NCBI RefSeq assembly: GCF_900104095.1
Contig: NZ_FNJO01000007.1
Span: 124,001-188,000 of the forward strand
DNA from: Ralstonia sp. 25mfcol4.1
GTDB taxonomy: Bacteria; Pseudomonadota; Gammaproteobacteria; Burkholderiales; Burkholderiaceae
Direction of reading: 5' to 3'
DNA length: 64,000 bases
Position 1 is the stretch's first letter. Every line of letters starts with the position of its first letter. Below, piece after piece: positions 55,658 to 64,000 of this stretch. The notes beneath the pieces are model-generated. The model did no database searches. It was not told the origin of the DNA and was given only the letters and a program-made list of their open reading frames with translations. A program made the translations under genes and the position numbers.

Positions 55658-55943
55658 CAGGCGCCGGTGCGCCATCCGGCCGCGGCACATGGTCAGCCGG
55701 GTCGGGCGGCATGGCTTCGAGCACGAAGCGCCGGTGCCGGCGTAGTGCCTCGACCGTCGCGCGCAGCGCATCCAGCAGTTCCAGCCCATTGCGGGTGGGC
55801 AGCCCGTCCTGCTTCAGCTGGCGCAGCACCCCAATCTGCCGGCGGATAATCGTCCGACCTTCGGAAATGTGACGGTCTACCTGCGCCAGCGCCGCTGCAG
55901 GGTCGAAGACGCGACGCTGCCCGGTACGAGACGGATCATGCAT
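55635..55943 (-). CDS. Hypothetical protein (102 aa)
   Basis: Starts MHDPSRTGQRRVFDPAAALA; helical and charged, with EGRTIIRRQIGVLRQLKQDG and LLDALRATVEALRRHRRFVL. No family recognised. Its start overlaps the end of the upstream small gene by 8 bp, and its end overlaps the hybrid kinase 3' end by 23 bp on the opposite strand. Probably co-transcribed with the upstream gene. Confidence 0.55.
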   Translation of the reverse strand: MHDPSRTGQRRVFDPAAALAQVDRHISEGRTIIRRQIGVLRQLKQDGLPTRNGLELLDALRATVEALRRHRRFVLEAMPPDPADHVPRPDGAPAPVRQAEGA

Positions 55944-56199
55944 GGAGTGGCGCGGGATGTCCCGCCCCGGAGGGAAGCGGCTCGCCGTAGCCGGGACACT
56001 GGTTGCGGTCGATCCAGTCCTTGGCCCAGGCCAGCCCTTCGGCCATGGCCCGTTCGCACGTTCGGAAAACGCCAATGTCGCACGACTGCACCAGGACCGC
56101 GCCGCCTTGCGCCACGCGCCCTGATGCCTGCCAGTTGTTTTCGCCCAGAAACAGCGCGGCGCCTTCGACGGTATGCCCATAGTACTGTTGCATTGCCAT
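55936..56199 (-). CDS. Hypothetical protein (87 aa)
   Basis: Starts MAMQQYYGHTVEGAALFLGE, with GGAGACC just upstream of the ATG at 56199. It contains NNWQASGRVAQGGAVLVQSC and AWAKDWIDRNQCPGYG. No signal peptide and no known motif; two cysteines. First of a two-gene minus-strand unit. Function unknown. Confidence 0.6.
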   Translation of the reverse strand: MAMQQYYGHTVEGAALFLGENNWQASGRVAQGGAVLVQSCDIGVFRTCERAMAEGLAWAKDWIDRNQCPGYGEPLPSGAGHPAPLHA

Positions 56200-56357
56200 G
56201 GCGGTCTCCTTGCTTCCAGATACCCAGGCATATCGATTGCCTGTGGAAAAATTGTAAGAAGACCGCCCGAGCGGCGATACATTGCAGCGTTGTCCGGAAT
56301 GTCCAGGTTCAGGACATCCTGATATGCTTGCACTCACTATCGGTCACGCGCCGCGCC

Positions 56358-56936
56358 ATGCCCTCGACCCACGTCTATACCAATCAGGCTTCCACCCTTC
56401 GCGAATTCGAAAGCGAATGCGTCAGCTTTGACGCCGCCGGTTATGTCGTGGATTTCGGACAGGCCTGGTGGGAATGCAGCCCGGCGTCGATTGCTGCGCT
56501 CGATCGCCCCCGTATGCAGCAGCTTCTGCGGCGTCTGCGTGCCGGGGATGTGGTGGCAACGCTGCGGCTCTGCAGTCTTGGCAGCTCCGTGCGCGACGTG
56601 GTCGCCACCGTGGAGCGGTTCCGGGCGCTCGGTGTGAAACTTCACTGCGTCGAAACCGGCGAAGCGATGCTGACCGACGCCGGCTCAACGGCATTCCGGA
56701 CACTGCGGGCCGTGGAGAGCCTGGAACGCGACGCGCGCAGCGCCCGGATGAAGGCCAGTGCCGAGCAGGCCGTGGAGCGCGGTAGCCGGCTGGGCAGGCG
56801 TCCGGCGCTGGCGACCAACATGCACGATGAAATCCGGGCGGCGCTGCGCCGGGGCACCTCGGTCAGCGAACTGGCACGCACTTTCAAGGTGTCGCGCCAG
56901 ACCATCATGCGGATCCGGGACGTCCACCCGGAGTGA
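56358..56936 (+). CDS. Resolvase-derived DNA-binding protein lacking catalytic residues
   Basis: 192 aa with the layout of a short serine resolvase: an N-terminal catalytic-fold region (to about 125), a linker helix (SLERDARSARMKASAEQAVE), then RGSRLGRRPAL and a C-terminal HTH (RGTSVSELARTFKVSRQTIM). The usual YARVSTxxQ start is replaced by HVYTNQAST, and the catalytic RLDRLGRS becomes RLCSLGSSVRD, so both arginines of that motif are serines. It should not recombine DNA and may act as a regulator. It sits between the two receiver-bearing genes. Confidence 0.75.
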   Translation: MPSTHVYTNQASTLREFESECVSFDAAGYVVDFGQAWWECSPASIAALDRPRMQQLLRRLRAGDVVATLRLCSLGSSVRDVVATVERFRALGVKLHCVETGEAMLTDAGSTAFRTLRAVESLERDARSARMKASAEQAVERGSRLGRRPALATNMHDEIRAALRRGTSVSELARTFKVSRQTIMRIRDVHPE

Positions 56937-57091
56937 CGCCGCGCCCGCGCGCCATGTACGATCGGCGTGGCGCGATGCAATTCTTGCCCGCCCGCTGCCT
57001 GTGACCTTGCGTGAATGCTGGCGTGGCGATAGGCATACTCCTTGCGCTTGGCGATACCGTTCCCGAACTTTCGGTTGCGGAGGGCAAGCGC

Positions 57092-59884
57092 ATGCCACAG
57101 ACCGCGATGCCAGTATCGCGCCGGCGGATTGCCGGCGAACTCTGGACGGCCATCTGGCGCCATCGCGTCCGTGTCGTGGTGGCCGTCGTCCTGCTGCTGC
57201 TGGCCAAGGCCGCCACGGTGTCCGTCCCGCTGATCCTGAAACTCATCGTGGACGAGGCGGCGTCGGCCCAGACGCTGGTCAACCCCGCCGGCGCCGCCAG
57301 CATGGGGCCGTTGGTGCGTCTGATCGTGACGATCCCGGTCTTCCTGGTGCTGGCCTACGCCCTCCTGCGACTGCTCGGCAACGCCTTCAACGAACTGCGT
57401 GACGTGGTGTTTGCGCATGTCGCGCAAAGCACCGTGGCCGCCTTCACGGCCCGCGCGTTCTCGCACCTGCACGGGCTGGGTGCGCGATTCCATTCGCAGC
57501 GCGAGACCGGCGGCATCATCCGTGACATGGACAAGGGCACCGCCGCCATTGGCTTCCTGCTTGGCGTTGCCGTCTTCACCATCGTGCCGACGCTGCTGGA
57601 GATCGCGGCCGTGCTGGTCATCATGGTGGCAGGCTACGGCGGCCAGTTCGCCGCGATCATCCTGCTCGTCTTCGTGCTCTATTCGGCCTGTACGGCACTG
57701 CTGACCCGGCGCCGCATGCGGGTGCAGCGCCGTGTCAACGCCGTGGAGGCGCAGACCAACAGCAAGGTGGTGGATAGCCTGCTCAACTACGACACCGTCA
57801 AGTATTTCGCCCGCGAATCGTTCGAGTCGCGGCGCCTCGGCCGCCTGCTGGACCGCTGGGTCGAGGCCAGCGTGGAAAACCAGCACGCGCTGTCGGCGCT
57901 GCATATCGCGCAGAGCGGGTGCATTGCCATCGGGGTTGCCAGCGTCATGCTGCTGGGCGTGCAGCGGGTGGCGCAGGGCACGCTGACGGTCGGCGACCTG
58001 GTGCTGATCAACGCGTACATCATCCAGGTGGTGTTGCCGCTGAATACGCTCGGCTTCATTTTTCGCGAGTCGAACGACGCGATGACCAACGTGGAACGCC
58101 TGTTCTCGCTGCTCGACGCAAAGGGCCGTGCCGGCGAGGACGACGATGCGCCCGGCGCGCGGCCGCTGGTAGTCAGGCAGGGCGACATTGCGTTCGAGCA
58201 CGTGAACTTCAGCTACGACCCCAGCCGCCAGACGCTGTGGGACGTGAGCTTCCGCGTGGGCGCGGGCCAGACCGTGGCGGTGGTGGGCGGCAGCGGCTCC
58301 GGTAAATCGACGCTTGCGCGCCTGCTGTTCCGGCTTTATCAACCGGACTCGGGTCGCGTGCTGATCGATGGACAGGACCTGCGGCTGGTCACCCAGCGCA
58401 GCCTGCGCGAGGCGGTGGGCATCGTGCCGCAGGACACCATTCTCTTTAACGACACGATTGCCTACAACATCGCCTATGGCCTGGAGGGCGCCTCGCGGTC
58501 CGATGTGGTGGAAGCCGCGCGCGCGGCCCAGCTCGATGCGTTTGTCGATCGTCTGCCGGACGGCTACGAGACCATGGTGGGTGAGCGCGGCGTGCGCCTG
58601 TCCGGCGGCGAGCGCCAGCGCGTGGCCATCGCGCGCGCCATGCTCAAGCGGCCGCCGATCGTGGTGTTCGACGAAGCCACGTCCGCGCTCGATACGCGTA
58701 CCGAGCGCGCCATCCAGCTGGAACTGACGCGCGTGGCGAAGGGCCGTACCGCATTCATCATCGCGCACCGGCTATCGACCATCACGGATGCGGACCATAT
58801 CCTGGTCATGGAACACGGCCGGGTGGTGGAGGCCGGCACGCACCAGGCGCTGCTGGCGCGCGGCGGCGTCTACGCGCAGATGTGGCGGCTGCAGCAGCAG
58901 CAGCGCGAACTGGAGCGCACCGAAGAGCGCCTGGCGCTGCAACCGATCCGGCTCGAAACGATTGTCGCGGGGGTGGTGGACGGCCTGCGCGAGCGCATCG
59001 CGGCCCGCCATATCCACCTGTTCACGGTCGTGGGAGAGGCAGAGCTGCGTGTAACCGGCGATCCGGGGTTGCTGCAGAAGGTGATATGGGAGCTTTGCGA
59101 ACGCATCGTCGATGCGGTGGAAGCGGGTGGCCGCATCGAATTGCGCCTGGAGCGCAGCAACGGCGACGCGGCGCTGACGCTGTCGGCTACGGCGTCGGCG
59201 CAGGGTCATCCGGTGTCGGCCGCCGAGATCCAGCGGCTGCAGGCAGAGCTTGCCGAGGCCGGTATCACGTTGAAGGCCGATACGGCCCAGCAGATGTGGC
59301 AGCTGCGCATGCCGATGCGCCCGTTGGGCGAGCCGCTGGCGACGCCCCAGGTGTCGTTGACAGACGCGCCGCCGCTTGCGCTGGGTCCGCAGACGCTGCG
59401 CGGCTGCTGCGTGCTGGTGCTGGACGACGATGCGCCCACGCGCGACGTGCTGGTCGATGCGCTTGAAGATCTTGGTGCCGAGGCGCTGGCATTCGCGCAC
59501 GGGCGCGACCTGTTGCAGCACCTGTCGGAAGCAGCGCCGGGCCAGTGGCCCCAGGTGCTGCTCTGCGACATCGCACTGGACGATGAGGACGGCTACACCG
59601 TGCTGCGCGACGTGCGGCGCCTGGAATCCCAGCGCGAAGTGTCGCTGGTACGCCGCGTCACCGCCATTGCACTGTCCGGGCACGCGCAGCCGCAGGACCG
59701 CATCCGCGCGATGATGGCGGGCTTCCAGCTGCATCTGTCGAAACCGGTGCAGATGGCAGAGCTGATTGCGGCGATATCGGCCCACTACCGGCACGCCGCG
59801 ACCGGGCCGGCGGCCCCACCGGCCGACCCGCTTCCCGCGGGATCCTCCCGGCTGCCGCCTGGCTCGCGCAATGAGTCGTCCTGA
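57092..59884 (+). CDS. ABC exporter fused to a degenerate ATPase-like segment and a receiver domain
   Basis: 930 aa. Residues 1-335 are a six-helix type I exporter domain like Atm1/HMT1 (NYDTVKYFARESFE). Residues 360-600 are a complete ATPase: Walker A GGSGSGKST (399-407), Gln447, signature LSGGERQR (503-510), Walker B IVVFDEAT (523-530), His559. Residues about 615-742 look like a decayed HATPase_c domain (VTGDPGLLQKVIWELCERIV) without N, G1 or G2 boxes and without an H-box. Residues 771-900 are an intact receiver: Asp778-780, Asp826 (LLCDIALDDEDG), Ser862, Lys884. GGAGG precedes the ATG. Cargo unknown; Atm1-like exporters carry glutathione or persulfide conjugates. Confidence 0.92.
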   Translation: MPQTAMPVSRRRIAGELWTAIWRHRVRVVVAVVLLLLAKAATVSVPLILKLIVDEAASAQTLVNPAGAASMGPLVRLIVTIPVFLVLAYALLRLLGNAFNELRDVVFAHVAQSTVAAFTARAFSHLHGLGARFHSQRETGGIIRDMDKGTAAIGFLLGVAVFTIVPTLLEIAAVLVIMVAGYGGQFAAIILLVFVLYSACTALLTRRRMRVQRRVNAVEAQTNSKVVDSLLNYDTVKYFARESFESRRLGRLLDRWVEASVENQHALSALHIAQSGCIAIGVASVMLLGVQRVAQGTLTVGDLVLINAYIIQVVLPLNTLGFIFRESNDAMTNVERLFSLLDAKGRAGEDDDAPGARPLVVRQGDIAFEHVNFSYDPSRQTLWDVSFRVGAGQTVAVVGGSGSGKSTLARLLFRLYQPDSGRVLIDGQDLRLVTQRSLREAVGIVPQDTILFNDTIAYNIAYGLEGASRSDVVEAARAAQLDAFVDRLPDGYETMVGERGVRLSGGERQRVAIARAMLKRPPIVVFDEATSALDTRTERAIQLELTRVAKGRTAFIIAHRLSTITDADHILVMEHGRVVEAGTHQALLARGGVYAQMWRLQQQQRELERTEERLALQPIRLETIVAGVVDGLRERIAARHIHLFTVVGEAELRVTGDPGLLQKVIWELCERIVDAVEAGGRIELRLERSNGDAALTLSATASAQGHPVSAAEIQRLQAELAEAGITLKADTAQQMWQLRMPMRPLGEPLATPQVSLTDAPPLALGPQTLRGCCVLVLDDDAPTRDVLVDALEDLGAEALAFAHGRDLLQHLSEAAPGQWPQVLLCDIALDDEDGYTVLRDVRRLESQREVSLVRRVTAIALSGHAQPQDRIRAMMAGFQLHLSKPVQMAELIAAISAHYRHAATGPAAPPADPLPAGSSRLPPGSRNESS

Positions 59885-59895
59885 CTGATCCGGCG

Positions 59896-60822
59896 TCAGC
59901 GTTGCCGGCGCGTGAGCCGCAGCGCCGCCACCACATGGTCGCTCACCACGGCCCGCTCACGTAGCACCCAGTGCATCCCTTGCGCCAGTTCGCGCCATCC
60001 CGCCACGCCCAGATGCATGGCGAGCGACGGCATGGCGCGCACGGTATCGCCGATCGCCATGGTGGCGGGCAGGTGCAGCCATGCCGCCCACACGGCATTG
60101 CGTGCCAGCAGCGCGCGGCGGGCGCGGCTGTCGCGCAACGGGCTGGGATGATGATGAACCACCAGTTCCGGGGCGTAGACCATCAGCCAGCCGCGGGCGG
60201 CGAGCTTCCAGGCGAGCACGGTTTCTTCGCCCCCGATGAAGAACCGTTCGTCGTAACCGCCGGCGGCCAGGAAGGCATCCACACGGAATGCCGTTGCGCC
60301 GGCCATGAAGCCAAGAATGGCGCGACCCGGCAGGCCCGCGGAGGGCAGCGGGCTGTGGGACATCAGGGTGCTGGTGGGGTCTTCGCGGCCGGAAGCGCCC
60401 ACCAGGATGCGCGCGGTCAACGATGCCACGGCGGGATAGGCGTCGAGCAGTGCGCAGGCCCGGGCGAGCGATCCGGGCTGCCACCAGCAGTCGTCATCGC
60501 AGAACGCCACGTATGGGGTGCCGGCCACCTGGGCCACCCATTGCGCGCCAAGGTTCCGGCCCGCCGCGCCCAGGTTGGTGTCGCTACGCAGGCAGACGAC
60601 CTGCGGAAAGACCTCTCGCACCATGGCCACCGTACCATCGGTGGACCCATTGTCCACCACGACGATACGGGGCCGTTCGGGCAAGCCCTGCAGATGGCGC
60701 AGCGTCCGGCACAGCGTGTCGCGGCGGTTGTAGGTCAGCACGACCACGCTGATGCCGGCGTGCCACGGGGTAGCGTCCATTGTCATCTGCGCGACCGTCA
60801 GTGTGTCGGCTGGGGTGCCCAC
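59896..60822 (-). CDS. Glycosyltransferase family 2
   Basis: 308 aa from a GTG at 60822 (ATG at 60786 or 60780 possible). GT-A fold motifs: ISVVVLTYNRRDTLCRTLRH, VVVDNGSTDGT and the metal/nucleotide site YVAFCDDDCWWQPGSL. The C-terminal part contains FIGGEETVLAWKLAARGWLM, as in rhamnosyl- and related transferases. No membrane segment is obvious. Last gene of the minus-strand glycan cluster, 24 bp after the deacetylase gene. Confidence 0.9.
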   Translation of the reverse strand: MGTPADTLTVAQMTMDATPWHAGISVVVLTYNRRDTLCRTLRHLQGLPERPRIVVVDNGSTDGTVAMVREVFPQVVCLRSDTNLGAAGRNLGAQWVAQVAGTPYVAFCDDDCWWQPGSLARACALLDAYPAVASLTARILVGASGREDPTSTLMSHSPLPSAGLPGRAILGFMAGATAFRVDAFLAAGGYDERFFIGGEETVLAWKLAARGWLMVYAPELVVHHHPSPLRDSRARRALLARNAVWAAWLHLPATMAIGDTVRAMPSLAMHLGVAGWRELAQGMHWVLRERAVVSDHVVAALRLTRRQR

Positions 60823-60846
60823 CCACGCATTGGCTTGTGCGCCCGG

Positions 60847-61587
60847 TTACGCGCCTTTGGCCGGCACGATGTCGAGCGTCCAGTACCGCTCGGGCGCGCC
60901 GATGTCAGCGAGCTGGCCGGCGTTGAACAGCGGCAACTGGCTTTCGTAGGCCTCGACGGCCGCCATCTTCATGCTCTGCCACGGTGTGAGTGGAAAATGC
61001 ACGGGTGCGGCGATCAGGCCGGCCTGCCACCAGCCCATCAGGCGGCTCTGCACCATGCCAGGCAGCCTGCGGTAGATCGCGTCTTCATAGAACAGCCATT
61101 GCACGGGCGGCGTTGGCGTACCGCCCTCCGCCGTATCGACCGTCTGCATGCTTGATACCGTGGCACGCAGCAGCATGCAGGCCCTGCTGACAAGGATGTG
61201 ATCGCTATGGAACAGCCCCATCGGCGCGATCACGGTGCCACCGCGCTGCATCGCCGGCGAAGCGGCCAACCCGGCCATGATCTCTTCCGCGCTGTGCTGG
61301 CGGCCGTATTGTCCATCGAGAAAGTCGAGCCACTCGGGCCGGGCACCGAGCATGTTCAGGCCGCGCGCGTCCTCCCGGCGCCGTTGCGAAACGGCTTGCG
61401 TGACACTGCAGAAGCCTGCGGCCCGATCCCAGTCCGGCACGTCGGCGCGAGCGTCGGGCACGCCCGCGAGCACGGTGACGACCACGGCATCCGGGGCGGC
61501 GGCAAGCAGCGCACCGCAACTGAATACGGCGTCGTCCAGGTGGGGAGAGATGACGGTGAGCGGCTCGGGGATCTGAAGAAAAGGCAT
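60847..61587 (-). CDS. PIG-L (LmbE-like) family deacetylase
   Basis: 246 aa. The zinc site appears as VISPHLDDAVFSCGALLAAA near the N-terminus and LFHSDHILVSRA further on. PIG-L enzymes remove N-acetyl groups from sugar or thiol-sugar substrates. Between two glycosyltransferases and a sugar-nucleotide enzyme, it probably acts on a glycan intermediate. It follows the SDR gene by 15 bp. Confidence 0.9.
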   Translation of the reverse strand: MPFLQIPEPLTVISPHLDDAVFSCGALLAAAPDAVVVTVLAGVPDARADVPDWDRAAGFCSVTQAVSQRRREDARGLNMLGARPEWLDFLDGQYGRQHSAEEIMAGLAASPAMQRGGTVIAPMGLFHSDHILVSRACMLLRATVSSMQTVDTAEGGTPTPPVQWLFYEDAIYRRLPGMVQSRLMGWWQAGLIAAPVHFPLTPWQSMKMAAVEAYESQLPLFNAGQLADIGAPERYWTLDIVPAKGA

Positions 61588-61602
61588 CGATATCAGCGCA
61601 AG

Positions 61603-62652
61603 TCAGCGGAAGTCGGTCGGGTGCCAGTCTGGCGCGGGCGCCGCGTCGGTTGCCTCGCCCGCGGTCGGTTGCCACAGGCTCCCGCGGGACCGCGCGCGCT
61701 GCTGCGCCGCCCGGCGGGATACGAACGCGGCCACGGTCAAACGCAATCCTTGTGCCAACGGCACGGCCGGCTGCCACTGCAGCAGCGTGCGGGCCAGGGT
61801 GATATCGGGGCACCGCTGGCGCGGATCGTCCTCCGGCAGCGGTCGATGCTCCAGCGTCGAGGCCGAGCCCGTGGCGTGGAGGATCTCTGTGGCGATGTCG
61901 CGCATCGTGGTCTCGCACGGGTTGCCCAGGTTGACCGGCGTGCCGGCCGCATTCGATGCCATCAGGCGGATCAGCCCTTCGACCAGATCGTCCACGTAGC
62001 AGAAAGAGCGCGTCTGCGACCCGTCGCCATAAAGCGTAAGCGGCTCGCCGGCCAGCGCCTGCGAGATGAAATTCGACACCACGCGGCCGTCGGCCGGATG
62101 CATGCGAGGCCCGTAGGTATTGAAGATCCGGGCGATCCGCACGTCCACGCCGTGCTGGCGGTGGTAGTCCATGAACAGCGTTTCCGCACAGCGCTTGCCT
62201 TCGTCGTAGCACGCCCGCCGGCCCACGGGATTCACGTGCCCCCAGTAGCTTTCCTGTTGCGGATGGTGGTCGGGGTCGCCATAGACTTCGCTGGTGGAAG
62301 CCTGCAGGATGCGGGCCTTGACACGCTTGGCCAGGCCCAGCAGGTTGATCGCGCCATGCACACTGGTCTTGGTCGTCTGCACCGGGTCGCTCTGGTAATG
62401 CACCGGCGACGCAGGGCAGGCCAGGTTGTAGATCTCGTCGACCTCGACGTAGAGCGGGAACGTCACGTCGTGACGCAGCAATTCGAAATTGGGCCGTGGC
62501 AGCAGGTGAGCGATATTTTCCTTGCCACCCGTGTAGAAGTTATCGACGCAAAGTACATCATGGCCCGCTTCCACCAGGCGGTCGCACAGGTGCGAACCGA
62601 GGAAGCCGGCGCCGCCCGTTACCAGGATGCGCTTGTGGTGGGGATCCTTCAT
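61603..62652 (-). CDS. UDP-glucuronate decarboxylase-like SDR (UDP-xylose synthase family)
   Basis: 349 aa extended SDR. The cofactor site is [20 protein letters not shown]; the family-specific [24 protein letters not shown] and the Tyr-x3-Lys pair (YDEGK) follow, with [20 protein letters not shown]. These match UXS-type UDP-glucuronate decarboxylases, which supply UDP-xylose. It would feed the flanking glycosyltransferases. A C-terminal extra of about 35 residues is Arg/Ala-rich. Confidence 0.9.
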   Translation of the reverse strand: MKDPHHKRILVTGGAGFLGSHLCDRLVEAGHDVLCVDNFYTGGKENIAHLLPRPNFELLRHDVTFPLYVEVDEIYNLACPASPVHYQSDPVQTTKTSVHGAINLLGLAKRVKARILQASTSEVYGDPDHHPQQESYWGHVNPVGRRACYDEGKRCAETLFMDYHRQHGVDVRIARIFNTYGPRMHPADGRVVSNFISQALAGEPLTLYGDGSQTRSFCYVDDLVEGLIRLMASNAAGTPVNLGNPCETTMRDIATEILHATGSASTLEHRPLPEDDPRQRCPDITLARTLLQWQPAVPLAQGLRLTVAAFVSRRAAQQRARSRGSLWQPTAGEATDAAPAPDWHPTDFR

Positions 62653-62662
62653 GGTTCATCTC

Positions 62663-63922
62663 CTAGGCCGCCACGCGGCCCGCGCCTGCGGCGCGAATCG
62701 CCAGCCGGGCGTAGACCTGCTCCATTTGCCGCGCCACGCCCGCCCACGTGAACAGCGCCTGCGCCCGCTGGCGGCCGGCCTCGCCCATGCGTTGCATCAG
62801 GGCGGGGTCGGCGCAAAGCTGCGCAAGCCGCTCGGCAAGTGGTTCTGGTGCATTGGGCGGCACCAGGAAGCCCGTTTCGCCATCGAGCACCGTGGAGCGG
62901 ATACCGCCGACGTTGGCGCCCACCACCGGCACCCCGCAGGCCATGGCTTCTACCGGGGTGATGCCGAATGGCTCGTACCACGGCGTGGTGACGAAGACGT
63001 CCGATGCGCCATAGAACAGGCGCAACTGTTCCCGGCCCCGCCGGCCCACGAAGGTGACGCTGTCGGCCACGCCGGCCTCGTCGGCCACCTGTTGCAGGCG
63101 TCCGATCTCGGGTGTGGCCGCGACACTCGGCGATTCGGCGTTACCGCCGACCACGTACAGCCGGGCACGCATGCCGAGCGTGTGGCGCAGATACCCGATG
63201 GCCCGGATCACGTTGTCGATACCCTTGCGCGGCACCAGGCGGCCCAGTTGCAGCACCGTGAACTCGCCGCCGTCCCACCCCAGCGTGGCGCGGGCCTGCG
63301 CGCGTTCCACCGGCGCGAACTCTTCGTCGTCGAAGCCGCACGGCACGGTTTCGATGCGTGACCGCTGCGCCCCGCACAAGGTCACGAGGTCTTCGGCATC
63401 CTGCGGGCATTCGGCAATCACGCAATCGGACTCGCGCGCGAGCGCGTCCTCGATATCGAAACGCGCGTCGGGAAAGCCGTCGGCGCTGCCCTGGTGCAGC
63501 CGCCGTACCTTGCCCAGCGCGTGGAACGTCATGACCAGCGGGATGCCCAGCGCCTGTCTGGCCCGTAGTGCCGCCACGCCGGACATGAAAAAGTTGGCGT
63601 GCAAGACGTCGTAGCCGATGGCGTCATGGCGCATGAACTCCACCATGTAGTCGCCAAACGCCGGCATGTGCGGCAGCAGCGATTCTTTCGGCACTTGCAT
63701 GGCGGGCCCCGCCGGGACATGGATTACCCGTACGTTCGGCGCGAAGGCCACGACGTCCGGCAGCAGCGCCTTGTCGCGCCGCGTGAAGACGTCCACCGGG
63801 TAGCCGCTCTTGCCCAGCTGCCGGGCCAGGTGGGCTACATAGACGTTCTGTCCACCGCTATCGACGCTGCCGATGCTGGCAAGCGGCGAGGCATGTTCGC
63901 TGATCAGGGCAATTCTTCGCAT
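62663..63922 (-). CDS. Glycosyltransferase family 4
   Basis: 419 aa GT-B enzyme starting MRRIALISEHASPLASIGSV. The acceptor domain has SGGQNVYVAHLARQLGKSG; the donor domain has VLQLGRLVPRKGIDNVIRAI and the retaining-type motif EPFGITPVEAMACGVPVVGA (E-x7-E). It resembles sucrose-phosphate-synthase-like family 4 transferases. The ATG at 63922 was chosen because the fold begins there. First gene of the visible cluster; more genes may lie to the right. Confidence 0.92.
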   Translation of the reverse strand: MRRIALISEHASPLASIGSVDSGGQNVYVAHLARQLGKSGYPVDVFTRRDKALLPDVVAFAPNVRVIHVPAGPAMQVPKESLLPHMPAFGDYMVEFMRHDAIGYDVLHANFFMSGVAALRARQALGIPLVMTFHALGKVRRLHQGSADGFPDARFDIEDALARESDCVIAECPQDAEDLVTLCGAQRSRIETVPCGFDDEEFAPVERAQARATLGWDGGEFTVLQLGRLVPRKGIDNVIRAIGYLRHTLGMRARLYVVGGNAESPSVAATPEIGRLQQVADEAGVADSVTFVGRRGREQLRLFYGASDVFVTTPWYEPFGITPVEAMACGVPVVGANVGGIRSTVLDGETGFLVPPNAPEPLAERLAQLCADPALMQRMGEAGRQRAQALFTWAGVARQMEQVYARLAIRAAGAGRVAA

Positions 63923-64000
63923 GGCGGACTCCGCGTTGTGGTCGTTGTTCAAACCGGCCGTCTGCAGCATGCATGCCAATCGGTGGTCAGGAGACGGCGT

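Noticed and set aside
56642..58768. 708-codon minus-strand frame opposite the ABC exporter
   Set aside because: No domain and shadow-type composition; the plus strand carries all ABC motifs.

Overview
The window is high-GC DNA from a beta-proteobacterium, most likely a Cupriavidus or close Burkholderiaceae relative. The reasons are the flagellar gene order, the monomeric isocitrate dehydrogenase, two Bug/TctC-type solute-binding proteins, Burkholderiales-type porins and the many GntR/LysR/TetR-controlled catabolic units. This is inferred from gene content; no 16S or tRNA gene was seen.

Layout. (1) 1-4350: 5' part of icd, a BrkB/YihY membrane protein, a FUSC-type exporter and a 56-aa membrane protein, all on the minus strand. 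(2) 4522-17593: flagellar locus, with flgN-flgM-flgA on the minus strand and flgBCDEFGHIJ then flgKL on the plus strand. Sigma-28 (FliA) promoters are readable before flgM and flgK; the flgM promoter also settles a GTG start. (3) 17600-30800: accessory region. A GntR-controlled unit (lyase, DctA carrier, Bug binding protein, fumarase) has two palindromic operators. A VOC gene faces a TetR gene across paired operators. Around them lie decayed genes: two H-NS C-terminal fragments, a frameshifted SDR, a broken gene coupled to a MOSC gene and a truncated small protein. A FixJ-like regulator with Glu at the phospho-acceptor position follows. (4) 30800-50660: a cysteine desulfurase fused to a DUF442 phosphatase-like domain, two outer-membrane proteins, small envelope proteins (Gly-zipper, HdeA-like, EF-hand), a serine hydrolase with a Tat-exported Bug protein and a LysR gene, an FAD oxidoreductase, an HxlR/quinone reductase pair, a Tat-exported bicupin oxalate decarboxylase, an orphan histidine kinase, an MFS carrier, a cytochrome P460 and an exported protein made of DPYTDGAK repeats. 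(5) 50660-59884: a dead quinone oxidoreductase 3' end, a candidate small RNA, a CheB-CheR-PAS-kinase-receiver hybrid, a resolvase-derived DNA-binding protein without its catalytic residues, and an ABC exporter fused to a degenerate kinase-ATPase-like segment and an intact receiver domain. (6) 59896-63922: a minus-strand glycan cluster (GT4, UDP-xylose-synthase-like SDR, PIG-L deacetylase, GT2).

The most unusual item is the ABC exporter with a C-terminal receiver (57092-59884), which suggests transport gated by phosphorelay. The hybrid kinase 1.4 kb upstream is an obvious but unproven partner. Next are the desulfurase-DUF442 fusion and the GntR unit, which looks built to release fumarate from a substrate and use it.
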